Source: Bacillus sp. AFS037270 | GTDB taxonomy: Bacteria; Bacillota; Bacilli; Bacillales_B; DSM-18226 | Direction: 5' to 3' | NCBI RefSeq assembly: GCF_002585305.1 | Contig: NZ_NUNF01000002.1 | Coordinates: 137,727-171,596 of the forward strand | DNA: 33,870 nt | Shown here: positions 23,821 to 33,870 of the stretch, in pieces | Layout: every line of letters starts with the position of its first letter | How positions within the stretch are numbered: position 1 is the stretch's first letter | Made by a program: the position numbers and the translations under genes | Notes under the pieces: model-generated | Database searches by the model: none | The model's input: only the letters and a program-made list of their open reading frames with translations | What the model was told of the DNA's origin: nothing

Positions 23821-24846
23821 TTATGCAGGTTGTTTATTTTTTCTTAGTGCGAGATGGGGGTTGATGGCATTGATGACGGGTATTAATATGCCGATTAGGA
23901 CCACAGGGGCTAGCTCCCATAATTCCAACGGTGGTGTGATAAGGATTCCAGACTTGTGAATGGCATAAAGGCTGAGAAAATAGGCTAAACTGCCAATGAG
24001 TCCAGCGAGCCAGTTGGTTCTTCTAAACAAAAGAAAGGCCAGTGGGATTAGGATGATTGTCATCGGTACGTACGAGGTAGGATATTCTACTGCTGCAAAG
24101 ATAGCTCTGCCAATAAATCTTAAACTAATGTATAGTAGGGCTCCCATAAATGGAATAGTAAAATCACGTAATATACGAATCGTCACAACCGTTAATAGCC
24201 CTACCATTAAGACAGAATAAATCGGATACACATATACTGGGATTCCACCAAAGATTTGTGATGCGGGGTCAGAGATTAACTCAAGAATTTCCTTCGAAGC
24301 AATCGATTTTCCATGAATGTATTGGTCATAAGAGATCGCTCCATTTTCCTGTTGCATATTCGGAAACAACAAGCATTCCAGCAAGAACATCATAAACCAC
24401 GTATGCATTGACTTCCATGTCGGTACTGTATGCCATGTATACAAATTAAATCCACGCCATACTCCAAATATCATGATGTCTGTGGCAATATAGTAAATAA
24501 AATGAGTTGGACTCCAGGTCGTTAAATCGATCCCATAGGCAATATGGTAGGTAAAATCAAGGGGAATACCGATAAGAAACAGCCCATATCCGATCGTAAT
24601 GAGATTCCTTGAAAAAACGTCCATGTAAGTAGAGCGTCTCCACTCCTTAAATAACAGGATGCCTCCTAAGGCAAAACCCATGGTATTAACAATATGGGGA
24701 ATAGAGTATTCTTCAAATAAATATTTAAAATGATAAGATGCATCCCAAGCCGACCCAATAAATTTTAATAAAAAAGCAAGGACCCATAAACGGTAATATT
24801 TCAATATTTCATCCCCTCTCAAGCTTTTATCTGTGTTTTGTTCCAT
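23821..24846 (-). CDS. Unidentified polytopic membrane protein with Trp/Asp/His motifs
   Basis: A 341-residue protein with about eight to nine hydrophobic segments. I do not recognise a named family. Three motifs near the membrane stand out: GSAWDASYHFKYL (34-41; D35, H39), PLDFTYHIAYGID (D97, H101) and TTWSPTHFIYY (W111, H115), plus H51, H139 and H148. The WDxxxH / FWSPxH pattern recalls uncharacterised bacterial membrane proteins with WSPPH-type motifs; a metal or heme site is possible but unproven. The ATG at 24846 lacks a strong Shine-Dalgarno site (AGGTGCC is nearby). It is 53 bases after the small membrane gene and directly upstream, same strand, of nirBD, but with its own terminator in between. 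Confidence 0.8.
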   Translation of the reverse strand: MEQNTDKSLRGDEILKYYRLWVLAFLLKFIGSAWDASYHFKYLFEEYSIPHIVNTMGFALGGILLFKEWRRSTYMDVFSRNLITIGYGLFLIGIPLDFTYHIAYGIDLTTWSPTHFIYYIATDIMIFGVWRGFNLYTWHTVPTWKSMHTWFMMFLLECLLFPNMQQENGAISYDQYIHGKSIASKEILELISDPASQIFGGIPVYVYPIYSVLMVGLLTVVTIRILRDFTIPFMGALLYISLRFIGRAIFAAVEYPTSYVPMTIILIPLAFLLFRRTNWLAGLIGSLAYFLSLYAIHKSGILITPPLELWELAPVVLIGILIPVINAINPHLALRKNKQPA

Positions 24847-24899
24847 TAATCAGGCACCTAGTGAAGTTTGCATTCAGATACAACTTCGGTCCATTCAGA

Positions 24900-25127
24900 T
24901 TATCCCAACAGGTCAAAAGGGTCTCCAATTATGGCTATTAAGATATAATTTATCGCTAATGCCATTCCAAAAAGAATACCAGCTATCTTTACCTTTTTTT
25001 TCGTAAACAGCTTATACATAAAGACAATACCAGAGATGACGACAAATGCATTACATGTTAAAAAGGTCCAAAGCAAGCTCTCACTATGAGGTACTGCTGT
25101 AACATGAAACAAATATAATGGGATCAA
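24900..25127 (-). CDS. Small two-helix membrane protein
   Basis: A 75-residue protein with two hydrophobic segments (about 17-38 and 47-67), separated by a basic loop KLFTKKKVK. No known family is recognised. The start is TTG at 25127: the site CTTGGAGG lies ten bases upstream and there is no upstream in-frame ATG. The His residues near the N-terminus (LFHVTAVPHSE) sit next to the first helix. It precedes the 341-residue membrane protein by 53 bases on the same strand and probably forms an operon with it, so the two may work together. Confidence 0.65.
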   Translation of the reverse strand: MIPLYLFHVTAVPHSESLLWTFLTCNAFVVISGIVFMYKLFTKKKVKIAGILFGMALAINYILIAIIGDPFDLLG

Positions 25128-25328
25128 AGGTCCAAAACCTCCAAGAAGACGATATACTAACTAGGTCTTTTTAGTGATGATTTTTTTTAACTATACTCTT
25201 TATTAATGACGTATTTCTTTTTAAAAATGTTTCCTTTTCATCTTGTTTTCTTAATATTATCATAGCGGGTATAAAGTTTTACATAAAATTCTTCCGTTGG
25301 ATTTATTAGGTATTTTCTATTAGTTATA
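25128..25328. other. AT-rich leader region of the membrane-protein pair
   Basis: No further gene is seen in this AT-rich stretch. It should hold the promoter of the membrane-protein pair, but no single -10/-35 pair stands out. Confidence 0.35.
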
Positions 25329-25368
25329 GATAACACTTTTAAAATGTCTTATAAAACATATTGTTATC
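25329..25368. promoter_or_regulatory. Nested inverted repeats upstream of the membrane-protein pair
   Basis: GATAACA (25329-25335) and TGTTATC (25362-25368) are perfect inverted arms. Inside them ATGTCTTATAAAACAT (25344-25359) is itself a palindrome with one mismatched pair, roughly like an NsrR-type box (ATGYATTT...AAATRCAT). It lies about 200 bases before the TTG of the small gene and about 70 bases past the pruA stop. Confidence 0.35.
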
Positions 25369-25396
25369 GCTATCCATTTATTTATGACATTTCAAG

Positions 25397-25428
25397 AAAA
25401 AAAACCCTCCTCGCTTAGAGAAGGGGTT
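25397..25428 (-). terminator. Terminator of pruA
   Basis: On the minus strand AACCCCTTCTC pairs with GAGGAGGGTT around TAAGC, followed by TTTTTTTT. It is about 20 bases after the pruA stop. Confidence 0.8.
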
Positions 25429-25448
25429 CGCTCATTCTTTTGTATGAA

Positions 25449-26996
25449 TTAATACATTTCTGAAGTTGTTTTCGCTTGCATATGAAGAAGCAAGTAATCT
25501 GGTCCACCTGCTTTCGAGTCAGTACCAGACATATTGAAACCGCCGAATGGCTGGTAGCCAACAATGGCACCTGTACATGAACGGTTGAAATAAAGGTTAC
25601 CAACATGAAAGTCTTCACGAGCCTGTTCTAAGTGGGCACGGTTATTGGTAATAACGGCCCCAGTTAAGCCATATTCCGTATTGTTGGCAATATCAATTGC
25701 TTCCGTGAAATCCTTTGCTTTAGTAAACCCAACCACTGGGCCAAAGATTTCTTCCTGCATAATTCGGGATGCAGGGGAAAGTTCTGCAAAAACAGTTGGC
25801 TTAATGAAATATCCTTTTGAATTATCACCTTCGCCGCCAGTCAGCAACTTACCTTCTTCTTTGCCAATTTCAATATACTCAAGGATTTTTTTATAAGCAT
25901 TGATGTCAATAACAGGCCCCATGAAATTGCCTTGCTCAGCAGGATTTCCTACTGTTAATTGATTGGTTAACTCGACAACACGATTTAATACTTGTTCATA
26001 TACATCCTCTACGACTACCGCACGAGAACAAGCAGAACATTTTTGGCCAGAGAAGCCGAATGCCCCAGCAACGATGGATTGGGCTGCGAGCTCAAGGTCC
26101 GCCTCTTTATCGACTACAATGGTATCTTTTCCACCCATTTCTGCAATTAAGCGTTTCATCCAAATTTGACCCGGGCTTAATTTAGATGAACGTTCGAAGA
26201 TACGAAGACCCACATCACGAGAGCCGGTAAAGCTGATGAATCGTGTATCTTTATGATCTACTAAATAATCGCCTACTTCAGCTCCACTGCCTGGAACAAA
26301 GTTTAAAACTCCTTTTGGCAGGCCGGCTTCCTCCATTACTTCAACAAATTTGGCTGCGATAATTGGAGTGGTAGATGCTGGCTTTAATAAAACGGTATTG
26401 CCTGAGACAATGGCTGCAACAGTTGTTCCTGCCATAATGGCAAATGGAAAGTTCCATGGTGAAATAATAATGCCGACACCAAGTGGAATATAATCATAGC
26501 GATTGAATTCATTCGCTCGGCTTTGTACAGGAACCCCATCTTTTAAAGACAGCATTTGCCGTCCGTAATACTCAAGGAAGTCAATTCCTTCAGCCGTATC
26601 TGCATCGGCTTCTTTCCATGGCTTACCTGCTTCTTTTGTCATTAAAGCTGAAAATTCGTGTTTACGGCGGCGAATAATTGATGCCGCCTTAAAGAGGACA
26701 TCAGCGCGCACTTCAGGTTTTGTTTTTTTCCAAGTTTTAAATGCTACTACCGCCGCTTGCATGGCTTTTTCCGCAAGCTCTTGGTTAGCCTTTGAAACCT
26801 GGCCAATTACTTCTTCTTTTTTTGCTGGATTATAGGAAATGATTTTCTCTTCTGTTGTGATTTTCTCTCCGCCAATGACCAGAGGATAATCTTGCCCCAA
26901 ATAACCTTCTACTGTTTTTAATGCTTGTAGATAGGCCTGACGGTTATCTTCCACTGAAAAATCAGTAAACGGTTCATGCTTGTATGGCTGTATCAT
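25449..26996 (-). CDS. pruA: L-glutamate gamma-semialdehyde dehydrogenase (1-pyrroline-5-carboxylate dehydrogenase)
   Basis: A 515-residue NAD-dependent aldehyde dehydrogenase that oxidises glutamate semialdehyde to glutamate in proline and arginine breakdown. Catalytic Cys 320 ([12 protein letters not shown]) and Glu 286 (AEMGGKD) are present, with the NAD-binding [11 protein letters not shown] (256-266) and [10 protein letters not shown] (178-187). Length matches RocA/PruA. ATG at 26996 follows AGGAGGGGTTAGAA. It stands alone, with its own terminator. In many bacilli it neighbours camS and a proline transporter (opuE/putP); the transporter is not present here. A CcpA-type cre-like site overlaps its leader. 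Confidence 0.96.
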   Translation of the reverse strand: MIQPYKHEPFTDFSVEDNRQAYLQALKTVEGYLGQDYPLVIGGEKITTEEKIISYNPAKKEEVIGQVSKANQELAEKAMQAAVVAFKTWKKTKPEVRADVLFKAASIIRRRKHEFSALMTKEAGKPWKEADADTAEGIDFLEYYGRQMLSLKDGVPVQSRANEFNRYDYIPLGVGIIISPWNFPFAIMAGTTVAAIVSGNTVLLKPASTTPIIAAKFVEVMEEAGLPKGVLNFVPGSGAEVGDYLVDHKDTRFISFTGSRDVGLRIFERSSKLSPGQIWMKRLIAEMGGKDTIVVDKEADLELAAQSIVAGAFGFSGQKCSACSRAVVVEDVYEQVLNRVVELTNQLTVGNPAEQGNFMGPVIDINAYKKILEYIEIGKEEGKLLTGGEGDNSKGYFIKPTVFAELSPASRIMQEEIFGPVVGFTKAKDFTEAIDIANNTEYGLTGAVITNNRAHLEQAREDFHVGNLYFNRSCTGAIVGYQPFGGFNMSGTDSKAGGPDYLLLHMQAKTTSEMY

Positions 26997-27015
26997 TTCT
27001 AACCCCTCCTATGTA

Positions 27016-27029
27016 TTAAAACGGTTACA
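27016..27029 (-). promoter_or_regulatory. Candidate CcpA (cre) site upstream of pruA
   Basis: TGTAACCGTTTTAA on the minus strand matches the cre consensus TGWNANCGNTNWCA at all fixed positions but one. It lies 20-33 bases before the pruA ATG. A site here could mediate carbon catabolite repression of proline use. Confidence 0.4.
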
Positions 27030-27128
27030 TACAGATTCATTCTAACATGATTAAGAATGATTAGGAACTACAATGAACGTAGACTTAGATGGTCTTATCT
27101 TTTTAAAAATTGGCTGTGTTAAATTTGG

Positions 27129-27231
27129 CTGTTGATTTCCGCTCCAGGCGCTCGCTTTCCGCGGGCGTGCCGGAGATCTCCTCGGCCCCGTACTCCCACA
27201 GGAGTCGAGCGCCTTCCGCTCCAATCAACAG
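27129..27231. repeat. 103-bp Bacillaceae dispersed repeat with CTGTTGATT ends
   Basis: CTGTTGATT at 27129-27137 and AATCAACAG at 27223-27231 are perfect inverted ends. Inside are TTCCGCTCCA in direct orientation on both sides (27137 and 27213), GGCGCTCG on the left against CGAGCGCC on the right, and a GC-rich centre. I recognise this as a repeat common between genes of many bacilli. It lies in the 303-base gap between pruA and camS; the open frame across it (27103-27288) is not a gene. Confidence 0.75.
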
Positions 27232-27273
27232 AGTATAAAAACAACAATCTTGTTTAACAGAGCCTAAAAATTG

Positions 27274-27302
27274 AAAAAGACCCAGCAAAAAGCTAGGTCT
27301 TA
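27274..27302 (-). terminator. Terminator of the pcrB-pcrA-ligA-camS transcript
   Basis: On the minus strand AAGACCTAGC pairs with GCTGGGTCTT around TTTTT, followed by TTTC. The camS stop codon is on its 5' edge. Confidence 0.8.
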
Positions 27303-28460
27303 TTGATAGATATAGACAAATGGTTCCGTTGCATCAGCCTTTTTGACAATGAGTGCCTCAGGACCATCCACGGACGTTACACTAACCGAAACAGAAAGAT
27401 ATTTAGGGAAATGCTCCATCACAAGCCCCGTCACATATTGGGTAAAACCAATCCCCTCTGTCTTTCCATAAAATTGAATTGGAATGGTGATACTCAAGTC
27501 CTGCAGTTGGTCACCTACATAAAAGGCCTTGCCAATCACGCCATTATAATTAGGGAAGTATTCCTCTACATCTTGTTTAAAGTTAAGGAAGGCAATCGTA
27601 TCATCACGATGGTCATTTTCAGCGTCGGTAGAAGGGAACAAGTAGTATTTTTCATCAACCTTTTCCCAGCTATTAAGATCGGAGCTTCCTTGATCCACCG
27701 TTGAATACGTGAAAAAGTTGCCTGGTACGACTGACGTTTTACTTTGCTGCTCAAATAAAGCAATTGTGATTGGGATATTACCTAAATTCTTCATGGACCG
27801 AATACGTTTTACTACTTCTGCGGCCATTTTCTTGCCTTCCTGTTCCATTTCTGCAAACGGAATTTTTTTCTCTAGGGTATCGCCGTCTGATTGTAATTTA
27901 TAATAGTAAATCGAGTTTAATGCCAAACCAATCGTGATTCCTGCCAGAGACACATTACCCTTATCGTCTTTTGTTAGATAATCATGTTCTAAGATATGAG
28001 CAAGATAAATCGGGCTTGAAGGCGTACTTCCAGCCGGACTGGTATTGACTGGATTTAAACCAATATTGTCCGCTGCTTTCATATTATTTCCCTTAAGCTG
28101 TGCAGCCGTATACTGACGGCTTAACCACTGTTTTATGGTCGCTGCCTTAATTTGCTGGCCCTCTTGAAAATAATACTTATCCGTGTCAAAACTGTTCTGG
28201 GCGATTCTCATCAAGCCCATTTCAAATTCATTTAAGTCATATCTTGTATTAATATTGTTAACAACTAATCCGCGCGCTTCCCCCGGTTCAAATGGCAGGA
28301 TCGTCCGGTAATAATTATTCGAGATATTATATTTAGGAATAATCGCTTTCCCCGTTGTCTTCTCCTTTGTTTGAACTGTTTCATTTTGCTTTTGGAAGTT
28401 AGGTGCACAAGCACTAAGCAAAAAGACCATGGAGAGAGCGAGCAATGAGATTTTTCTCAC
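27300..28460 (-). CDS. CamS family lipoprotein (YerH-like)
   Basis: A 386-residue lipoprotein with a lipobox LLSAC (Cys 18) after a typical signal peptide, so it is anchored on the outer face of the membrane. The mature part is the CamS sex-pheromone family: LPFEPGEARGLVVNNINTRYDL near 54, MRIAQNSFDTDKYYFQEGQ and IGLNPVNTSP. In enterococci and staphylococci the signal peptide of CamS/Cad is the precursor of a plasmid pheromone; no such role is known in bacilli. GTG at 28460 has GAGGTGG upstream. Last gene of the pcrB-pcrA-ligA-camS operon, as in B. subtilis (yerH). Confidence 0.93.
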   Translation of the reverse strand: MRKISLLALSMVFLLSACAPNFQKQNETVQTKEKTTGKAIIPKYNISNNYYRTILPFEPGEARGLVVNNINTRYDLNEFEMGLMRIAQNSFDTDKYYFQEGQQIKAATIKQWLSRQYTAAQLKGNNMKAADNIGLNPVNTSPAGSTPSSPIYLAHILEHDYLTKDDKGNVSLAGITIGLALNSIYYYKLQSDGDTLEKKIPFAEMEQEGKKMAAEVVKRIRSMKNLGNIPITIALFEQQSKTSVVPGNFFTYSTVDQGSSDLNSWEKVDEKYYLFPSTDAENDHRDDTIAFLNFKQDVEEYFPNYNGVIGKAFYVGDQLQDLSITIPIQFYGKTEGIGFTQYVTGLVMEHFPKYLSVSVSVTSVDGPEALIVKKADATEPFVYIYQ

Positions 28461-28473
28461 GTCGATCCACCTC

Positions 28474-30507
<2,034 letters not shown>

Positions 30508-30527
30508 TCAAATTGTCCAAGCAAGCC

Positions 30528-32828
30528 TTACGCCTTAGTAATTGGCGCAAATTTAGCTAATAGACGCTTAATCCCCACAGGACTTGGAAAAGCAATATCC
30601 AGCTCTATTCCCTCACCCTGTCCTTTTACACTAACAACTGTCCCAGTCCCCCACTTACCGTGTTCAGCTTTATCGCCAACCTTCCAGCCGATATCCTCTC
30701 CGCCAGATACTGTTGAAACAGGACGCATGACAGGTTTTCTTGGTGTAGTTGGTGTGGTAAACGTACTCCTTGGCGAACCAAATGAAGTACCTGAGGAGCC
30801 AAACGAGGTTCCTGAAGATCCAAATGATCTTCCGCCTGATGATCTTCCGCCGGAGCCAAAAGAACTGCCCGTCCGTTGTTCCGGTACTACGCCGTCAATT
30901 AAATCCTCGGGAATTTCCGAGATAAACCTAGAGGCAGGGTTCATACTTGTTCTACCATACAAAGTTCTCATTTGGGCATTGGTTAAAAATAAGGTCTGTT
31001 CTGCCCTTGTAATGCCTACGTAAGCAAGACGGCGTTCTTCCTCCATTTCGGCTTCTTCCATTAAGGAACGGCTATGCGGGAATACGCCTTCTTCCATTCC
31101 AATTAAGAAGACAACTGGGAATTCTAGCCCTTTTGCGGAGTGCAAAGTCATGAGGGTAATGGAGTCAACCTTTTCCCCATCCTCATCAAGTGAATCAATA
31201 TCAGCAACGAGCGCCAAATCTGTTAAGAAGGCGACTAGAGTTTTATCATCACTTGCGTCCTCAAAATTTTTCGTTACCGATAATAATTCCTCAAGGTTTT
31301 CGAGTCGGCTTTGAGCCTCAATTGATTTTTCTGCCTTCAGCATTTCCCTGTATCCTGATTTATCGAGAACTTCTTCAACTAATTCTGTTACGGATAGGAA
31401 TTCCTGCATATTCGTATAGTTACGAATTAAATCACGAAACTGAGCTGCGGCTTTTGTAATTTTGGGACTCAACCCAAGCAATTCGACTGACTCTAAAGCC
31501 TGATATAAAGAAATATCATGCATTGCTGCAAAGTCGGCAATTTTATCTACTGAGCTCGAACCAATCCCGCGTTTCGGAACATTAATCACACGCCGCAAGC
31601 TGATGTCATCGTCTGGATTAGAGATTAAACGTAAATAGGCAAGCATGTCTTTGATTTCTTTTCTGTCATAGAACTTGATTCCGCCGACAATAGAATAATC
31701 AATATTTGATTTTAAAAGTACTTCCTCCATTACACGGGACTGTGCGTTAGTCCGATAAAGAATCGCAATGTCGGATAGTTGATAGTTTTTATCGCGCGTT
31801 ATTTCTTTAATTTTTCCAGCTACGAACTGTGCTTCGCCTTGCTCACTATCTGCACGGTAATAGACAAGCTTGTTTCCTTCCGGATTTTCCGTCCAAAGAT
31901 TTTTCTTTTTACGGTTTAGGTTATTTTCAATTACCTTATTGGCCGCTAGAAGAATCCGTTTAGTTGAACGGTAGTTCTGTTCGAGAAGAATAACCGTTGC
32001 ATTCGGATAGTCTTTTTCAAAGGATAAGATATTGGCAATATCGGCGCCGCGCCATCTATAGATGGACTGATCGGAATCACCGACAACACAAAGATTACGG
32101 AACCTGCTGGCAAGCATTTTTACCAGCATATACTGCGCCCGGTTTGTATCCTGATATTCATCGACGTGAATATATTGAAACTTGCGCTGATAATATTCAA
32201 GAACTTCCGGAACCCGCTGGAATAATTGAATCGTCATCATAATTAAGTCATCAAAATCGAGCGCTTGGTTTTTTCTAAGCTGCTTTTGATAGTCTTTATA
32301 AACTTCACTTACCGTTTGTTCAAAATAACCCCCGGCAGTTTTTTCATATTCTTCCGGACCAATGAGTTCGTTTTTGGCTGAACTGATGGATCCTAAGATT
32401 GCACGCGGATCATTTTTTTTCGGATCAAGATTTTTATTTTTGAGGATCCCTTTAATCACTGATTGTTGGTCAGTTGTATCTAGAATGGTAAAGTTTCGGT
32501 TAAAGCCCATTCGATCGATATCGCGCCGTAAAATCCTTACACACATCGAGTGGAAAGTGGATATCCATATTTCCTCAGCCGCTCCGCCCATCATTTTAGC
32601 AATACGTTCCTTCATTTCTCTTGCTGCTTTATTTGTGAAAGTGATTGCTAGAATGTTATAAGGGTTTACACGTTTTTCCACTATTAAATACGCAATTCGA
32701 TGCGTTAATACTCTTGTTTTACCACTTCCGGCACCTGCCATTAGAAGAAGTGGACCGTCAGTTGCCTTAACAGCACTTTGCTGCTCCGGATTAAGTCCGT
32801 TTAGAAGCTTATCTGTTAAAAATTGCAC
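30528..32828 (-). CDS. pcrA: ATP-dependent DNA helicase PcrA
   Basis: A 766-residue superfamily 1 3'-5' helicase (UvrD/Rep family) essential for replication-conflict resolution and repair. Motif I GAGSGKT at 32-38, motif II DEYQD at 223-227, motif [17 protein letters not shown] at 250-263, [12 protein letters not shown] and the [15 protein letters not shown] and VGITRAE motifs are intact. A Gly/Ser-rich linker with SFGSSGT repeats (about 654-698) precedes a C-terminal Tudor-like module ([19 protein letters not shown]), which in PcrA contacts RNA polymerase. The start is GTG 32828, preceded by GGTGGAATAA. 47 bases from ligA. Confidence 0.98.
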   Translation of the reverse strand: MQFLTDKLLNGLNPEQQSAVKATDGPLLLMAGAGSGKTRVLTHRIAYLIVEKRVNPYNILAITFTNKAAREMKERIAKMMGGAAEEIWISTFHSMCVRILRRDIDRMGFNRNFTILDTTDQQSVIKGILKNKNLDPKKNDPRAILGSISSAKNELIGPEEYEKTAGGYFEQTVSEVYKDYQKQLRKNQALDFDDLIMMTIQLFQRVPEVLEYYQRKFQYIHVDEYQDTNRAQYMLVKMLASRFRNLCVVGDSDQSIYRWRGADIANILSFEKDYPNATVILLEQNYRSTKRILLAANKVIENNLNRKKKNLWTENPEGNKLVYYRADSEQGEAQFVAGKIKEITRDKNYQLSDIAILYRTNAQSRVMEEVLLKSNIDYSIVGGIKFYDRKEIKDMLAYLRLISNPDDDISLRRVINVPKRGIGSSSVDKIADFAAMHDISLYQALESVELLGLSPKITKAAAQFRDLIRNYTNMQEFLSVTELVEEVLDKSGYREMLKAEKSIEAQSRLENLEELLSVTKNFEDASDDKTLVAFLTDLALVADIDSLDEDGEKVDSITLMTLHSAKGLEFPVVFLIGMEEGVFPHSRSLMEEAEMEEERRLAYVGITRAEQTLFLTNAQMRTLYGRTSMNPASRFISEIPEDLIDGVVPEQRTGSSFGSGGRSSGGRSFGSSGTSFGSSGTSFGSPRSTFTTPTTPRKPVMRPVSTVSGGEDIGWKVGDKAEHGKWGTGTVVSVKGQGEGIELDIAFPSPVGIKRLLAKFAPITKA

Positions 32829-32899
32829 TTATTCCACCACCATTACAAACATTTGTTCTTATTTTTATTTTAGCGTTTTTATCATTGTGAAGCAAATTT

Positions 32900-33583
32900 C
32901 TATCGAACTGCCTTTACGGTTTCAAGGGCCTTTTGGAAATCTTCATAAATCACGTTTCCGACGACAATCACATCGGCATACTTGGCCATTTCGGCTGCTT
33001 GTTCAAAGCTTGTGATGCCGCCCCCATAGAAAAGCGTTGTTTTCTCTAGCACCTTTTTCGCTGCAGATGCTACTGCCGGATCACCATATTTACCGCTATA
33101 TTCTAAATAGAAGATTGGGAGATGGTACATTTTTTCAGCCATCATCGCATATGCCTTAACATCCTCGGCTGTTAAATCGGCATCCGCTTTAGTCAGCTTT
33201 GCCGCCTTACAATCCTCGTTTAAGATACAGTAGCCTTCCATAAAGAATTCATTCCAATCCATGACTTCTCCAAATTCCTTAACGGCTTGATGATGCAGAC
33301 CTGTAATCCATTTAGGATCCCGGCTATTTAAAATGGTTGGGATAAAATAAAGATCAAATCCTGGTGTTACGCTCTCTATACTAGACACTTCAAGGACACA
33401 TGGAACGGTATAACGGCGGATTCTTGCCATTAAATCGAGGACATTTTCGAGTGTCACTCCGTCTGTCCCGCCCACAATCACTGCATCTGTCCCTGATTCG
33501 CAGATTGTTTCTAATTGGTCATCTGTTATTTCTTTATTAGGATCGAGTTTAAAGACATGCCGCCACTCGCGAATATCATACAT
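32900..33583 (-). CDS. pcrB: Heptaprenylglyceryl phosphate synthase PcrB
   Basis: A 227-residue TIM-barrel prenyltransferase that joins heptaprenyl diphosphate to sn-glycerol-1-phosphate, giving an archaeal-type ether lipid in bacilli. The [13 protein letters not shown]-terminus, [14 protein letters not shown] (30-43), [37 protein letters not shown] and FYGGGITS motifs (phosphate and glycerol-phosphate binding) are conserved. Length matches the 228 residues of B. subtilis PcrB. ATG at 33583 has GGAGGATTCCTTCA. First gene of the pcrB-pcrA-ligA-camS operon. Confidence 0.97.
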   Translation of the reverse strand: MYDIREWRHVFKLDPNKEITDDQLETICESGTDAVIVGGTDGVTLENVLDLMARIRRYTVPCVLEVSSIESVTPGFDLYFIPTILNSRDPKWITGLHHQAVKEFGEVMDWNEFFMEGYCILNEDCKAAKLTKADADLTAEDVKAYAMMAEKMYHLPIFYLEYSGKYGDPAVASAAKKVLEKTTLFYGGGITSFEQAAEMAKYADVIVVGNVIYEDFQKALETVKAVR

Positions 33584-33689
33584 TGAAGGAATCCTCCATT
33601 CATCTTTCCATTACATCATTATAGCATTAGCCGTTTGTAATAAAAAAAGAAAACCATAAATCTATATATAGAAATCATATCCAATCAAA

Positions 33690-33870
33690 GCGGAAGCGCC
33701 TTGAACAGGGGCGCAAGACTACAGACGAGCCAGCGAGAAGGCTGTTCTTTAGCCTTTTTGACGGATTGACCTAAATGTGGAGGCGACTGTTTTGGGACTC
33801 TAGGCTAAGACGCACCCTGCAAGAAGGCGCTTTTTGCCTTCTTCATGGGGTGGCTTAGACTTGCGTCCCA
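33690..33870. repeat. Dispersed Bacillaceae repeat with inverted halves, cut by the window end
   Basis: From AAGCGGAAGCGCCTTGA (33690) the sequence is GC-rich with hairpins AAGGCT/AGCCTT (33737-33755) and GAAGGC/GCCTTC (33824-33842). The left half (GGGGCGCAAGACT ... GAGCC) and the reverse complement of the right half (TGGGACGCAAGTCTAAGCC) resemble each other, so it forms a large imperfect inverted repeat. It shares its opening with 1-54. No coding frame is evident. The segment 33584-33689 is AT-rich promoter region of pcrB. Confidence 0.55.

Noticed and set aside
27103..27288. 61-codon minus-strand frame between pruA and camS
   Set aside because: It lies across the dispersed repeat at 27129-27231, and its start has no ribosome binding site.

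Overview
The window looks like chromosomal DNA of a low-GC, endospore-former-type member of the Bacillaceae (Bacillus or Neobacillus-like). The backbone is the conserved block pcrB-pcrA-ligA-camS-pruA ... gatC-gatA-gatB ... dagK, the same gene order known from Bacillus subtilis and the B. cereus group. Further pointers are FosB (a bacillithiol enzyme), YueI, a NasD/NasE/NasF-like nitrite reductase and siroheme cluster, strong Shine-Dalgarno sites, a Noc-type palindrome and dispersed Bacillaceae intergenic repeats. No prophage, integrase, transposase, CRISPR array, rRNA or tRNA gene was recognised. Most genes lie on the minus strand.

Layout by plus-strand coordinate. 1-54: edge of a dispersed repeat. 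55-996: dagK. 1091-4253: a five-gene, translationally coupled minus-strand operon of an ECF sigma factor, its zinc-type anti-sigma factor, a triplicated membrane protein, a 31-residue membrane peptide and a LiaI/LiaF-like membrane protein. 4389-4674: a decayed methyltransferase gene. 4779-5408: plsY. 5451-7197: thioredoxin-like, DUF1697 and VOC genes. 7198-7802: a gene-poor stretch with operator-like repeats and a Noc site. 7803-8501: a VIT1/CCC1 transporter. 8933-12136: gatCAB. 12342-15015: lysozyme-like protein, VanZ, OsmC, FosB and YueI. 15091-15417: a 16-copy tandem repeat. 15473-18400: aceB-aceA. 18642-23583: nirB-nirD, a CobA-HemD fusion and precorrin-2 dehydrogenase. 23821-25127: two unidentified membrane proteins. 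25449-26996: pruA. 27129-27231: a dispersed repeat. 27300-33583: pcrB-pcrA-ligA-camS. 33690-33870: another dispersed repeat running off the window.

Functional modules. GatCAB makes Gln-tRNA(Gln)/Asn-tRNA by transamidation. AceB and AceA form the complete glyoxylate shunt. NirBD reduces nitrite to ammonium, and the two downstream genes supply its siroheme; an FNR-type box centred at -41.5 from a good -10 element suggests oxygen-responsive control. PruA oxidises glutamate semialdehyde from proline or arginine. PcrA and LigA act in DNA repair and replication. The ECF operon resembles envelope-stress modules; a possible ECF-type promoter also precedes the lysozyme-like gene.

Most notable points: the ECF sigma gene has no usable ATG/GTG/TTG upstream of its conserved N-terminus and seems to start at ATT; its anti-sigma gene carries an in-frame insertion made of a repeat (GGTGMCAGGCACC core) also found in a terminator elsewhere in the window; a 31-residue overlapping gene sits in the same operon; the membrane protein upstream of nirBD has a conserved-looking set of Trp/Asp/His residues and a nested palindrome upstream of its operon; and a tandem array of units resembling DnaA boxes lies downstream of yueI.
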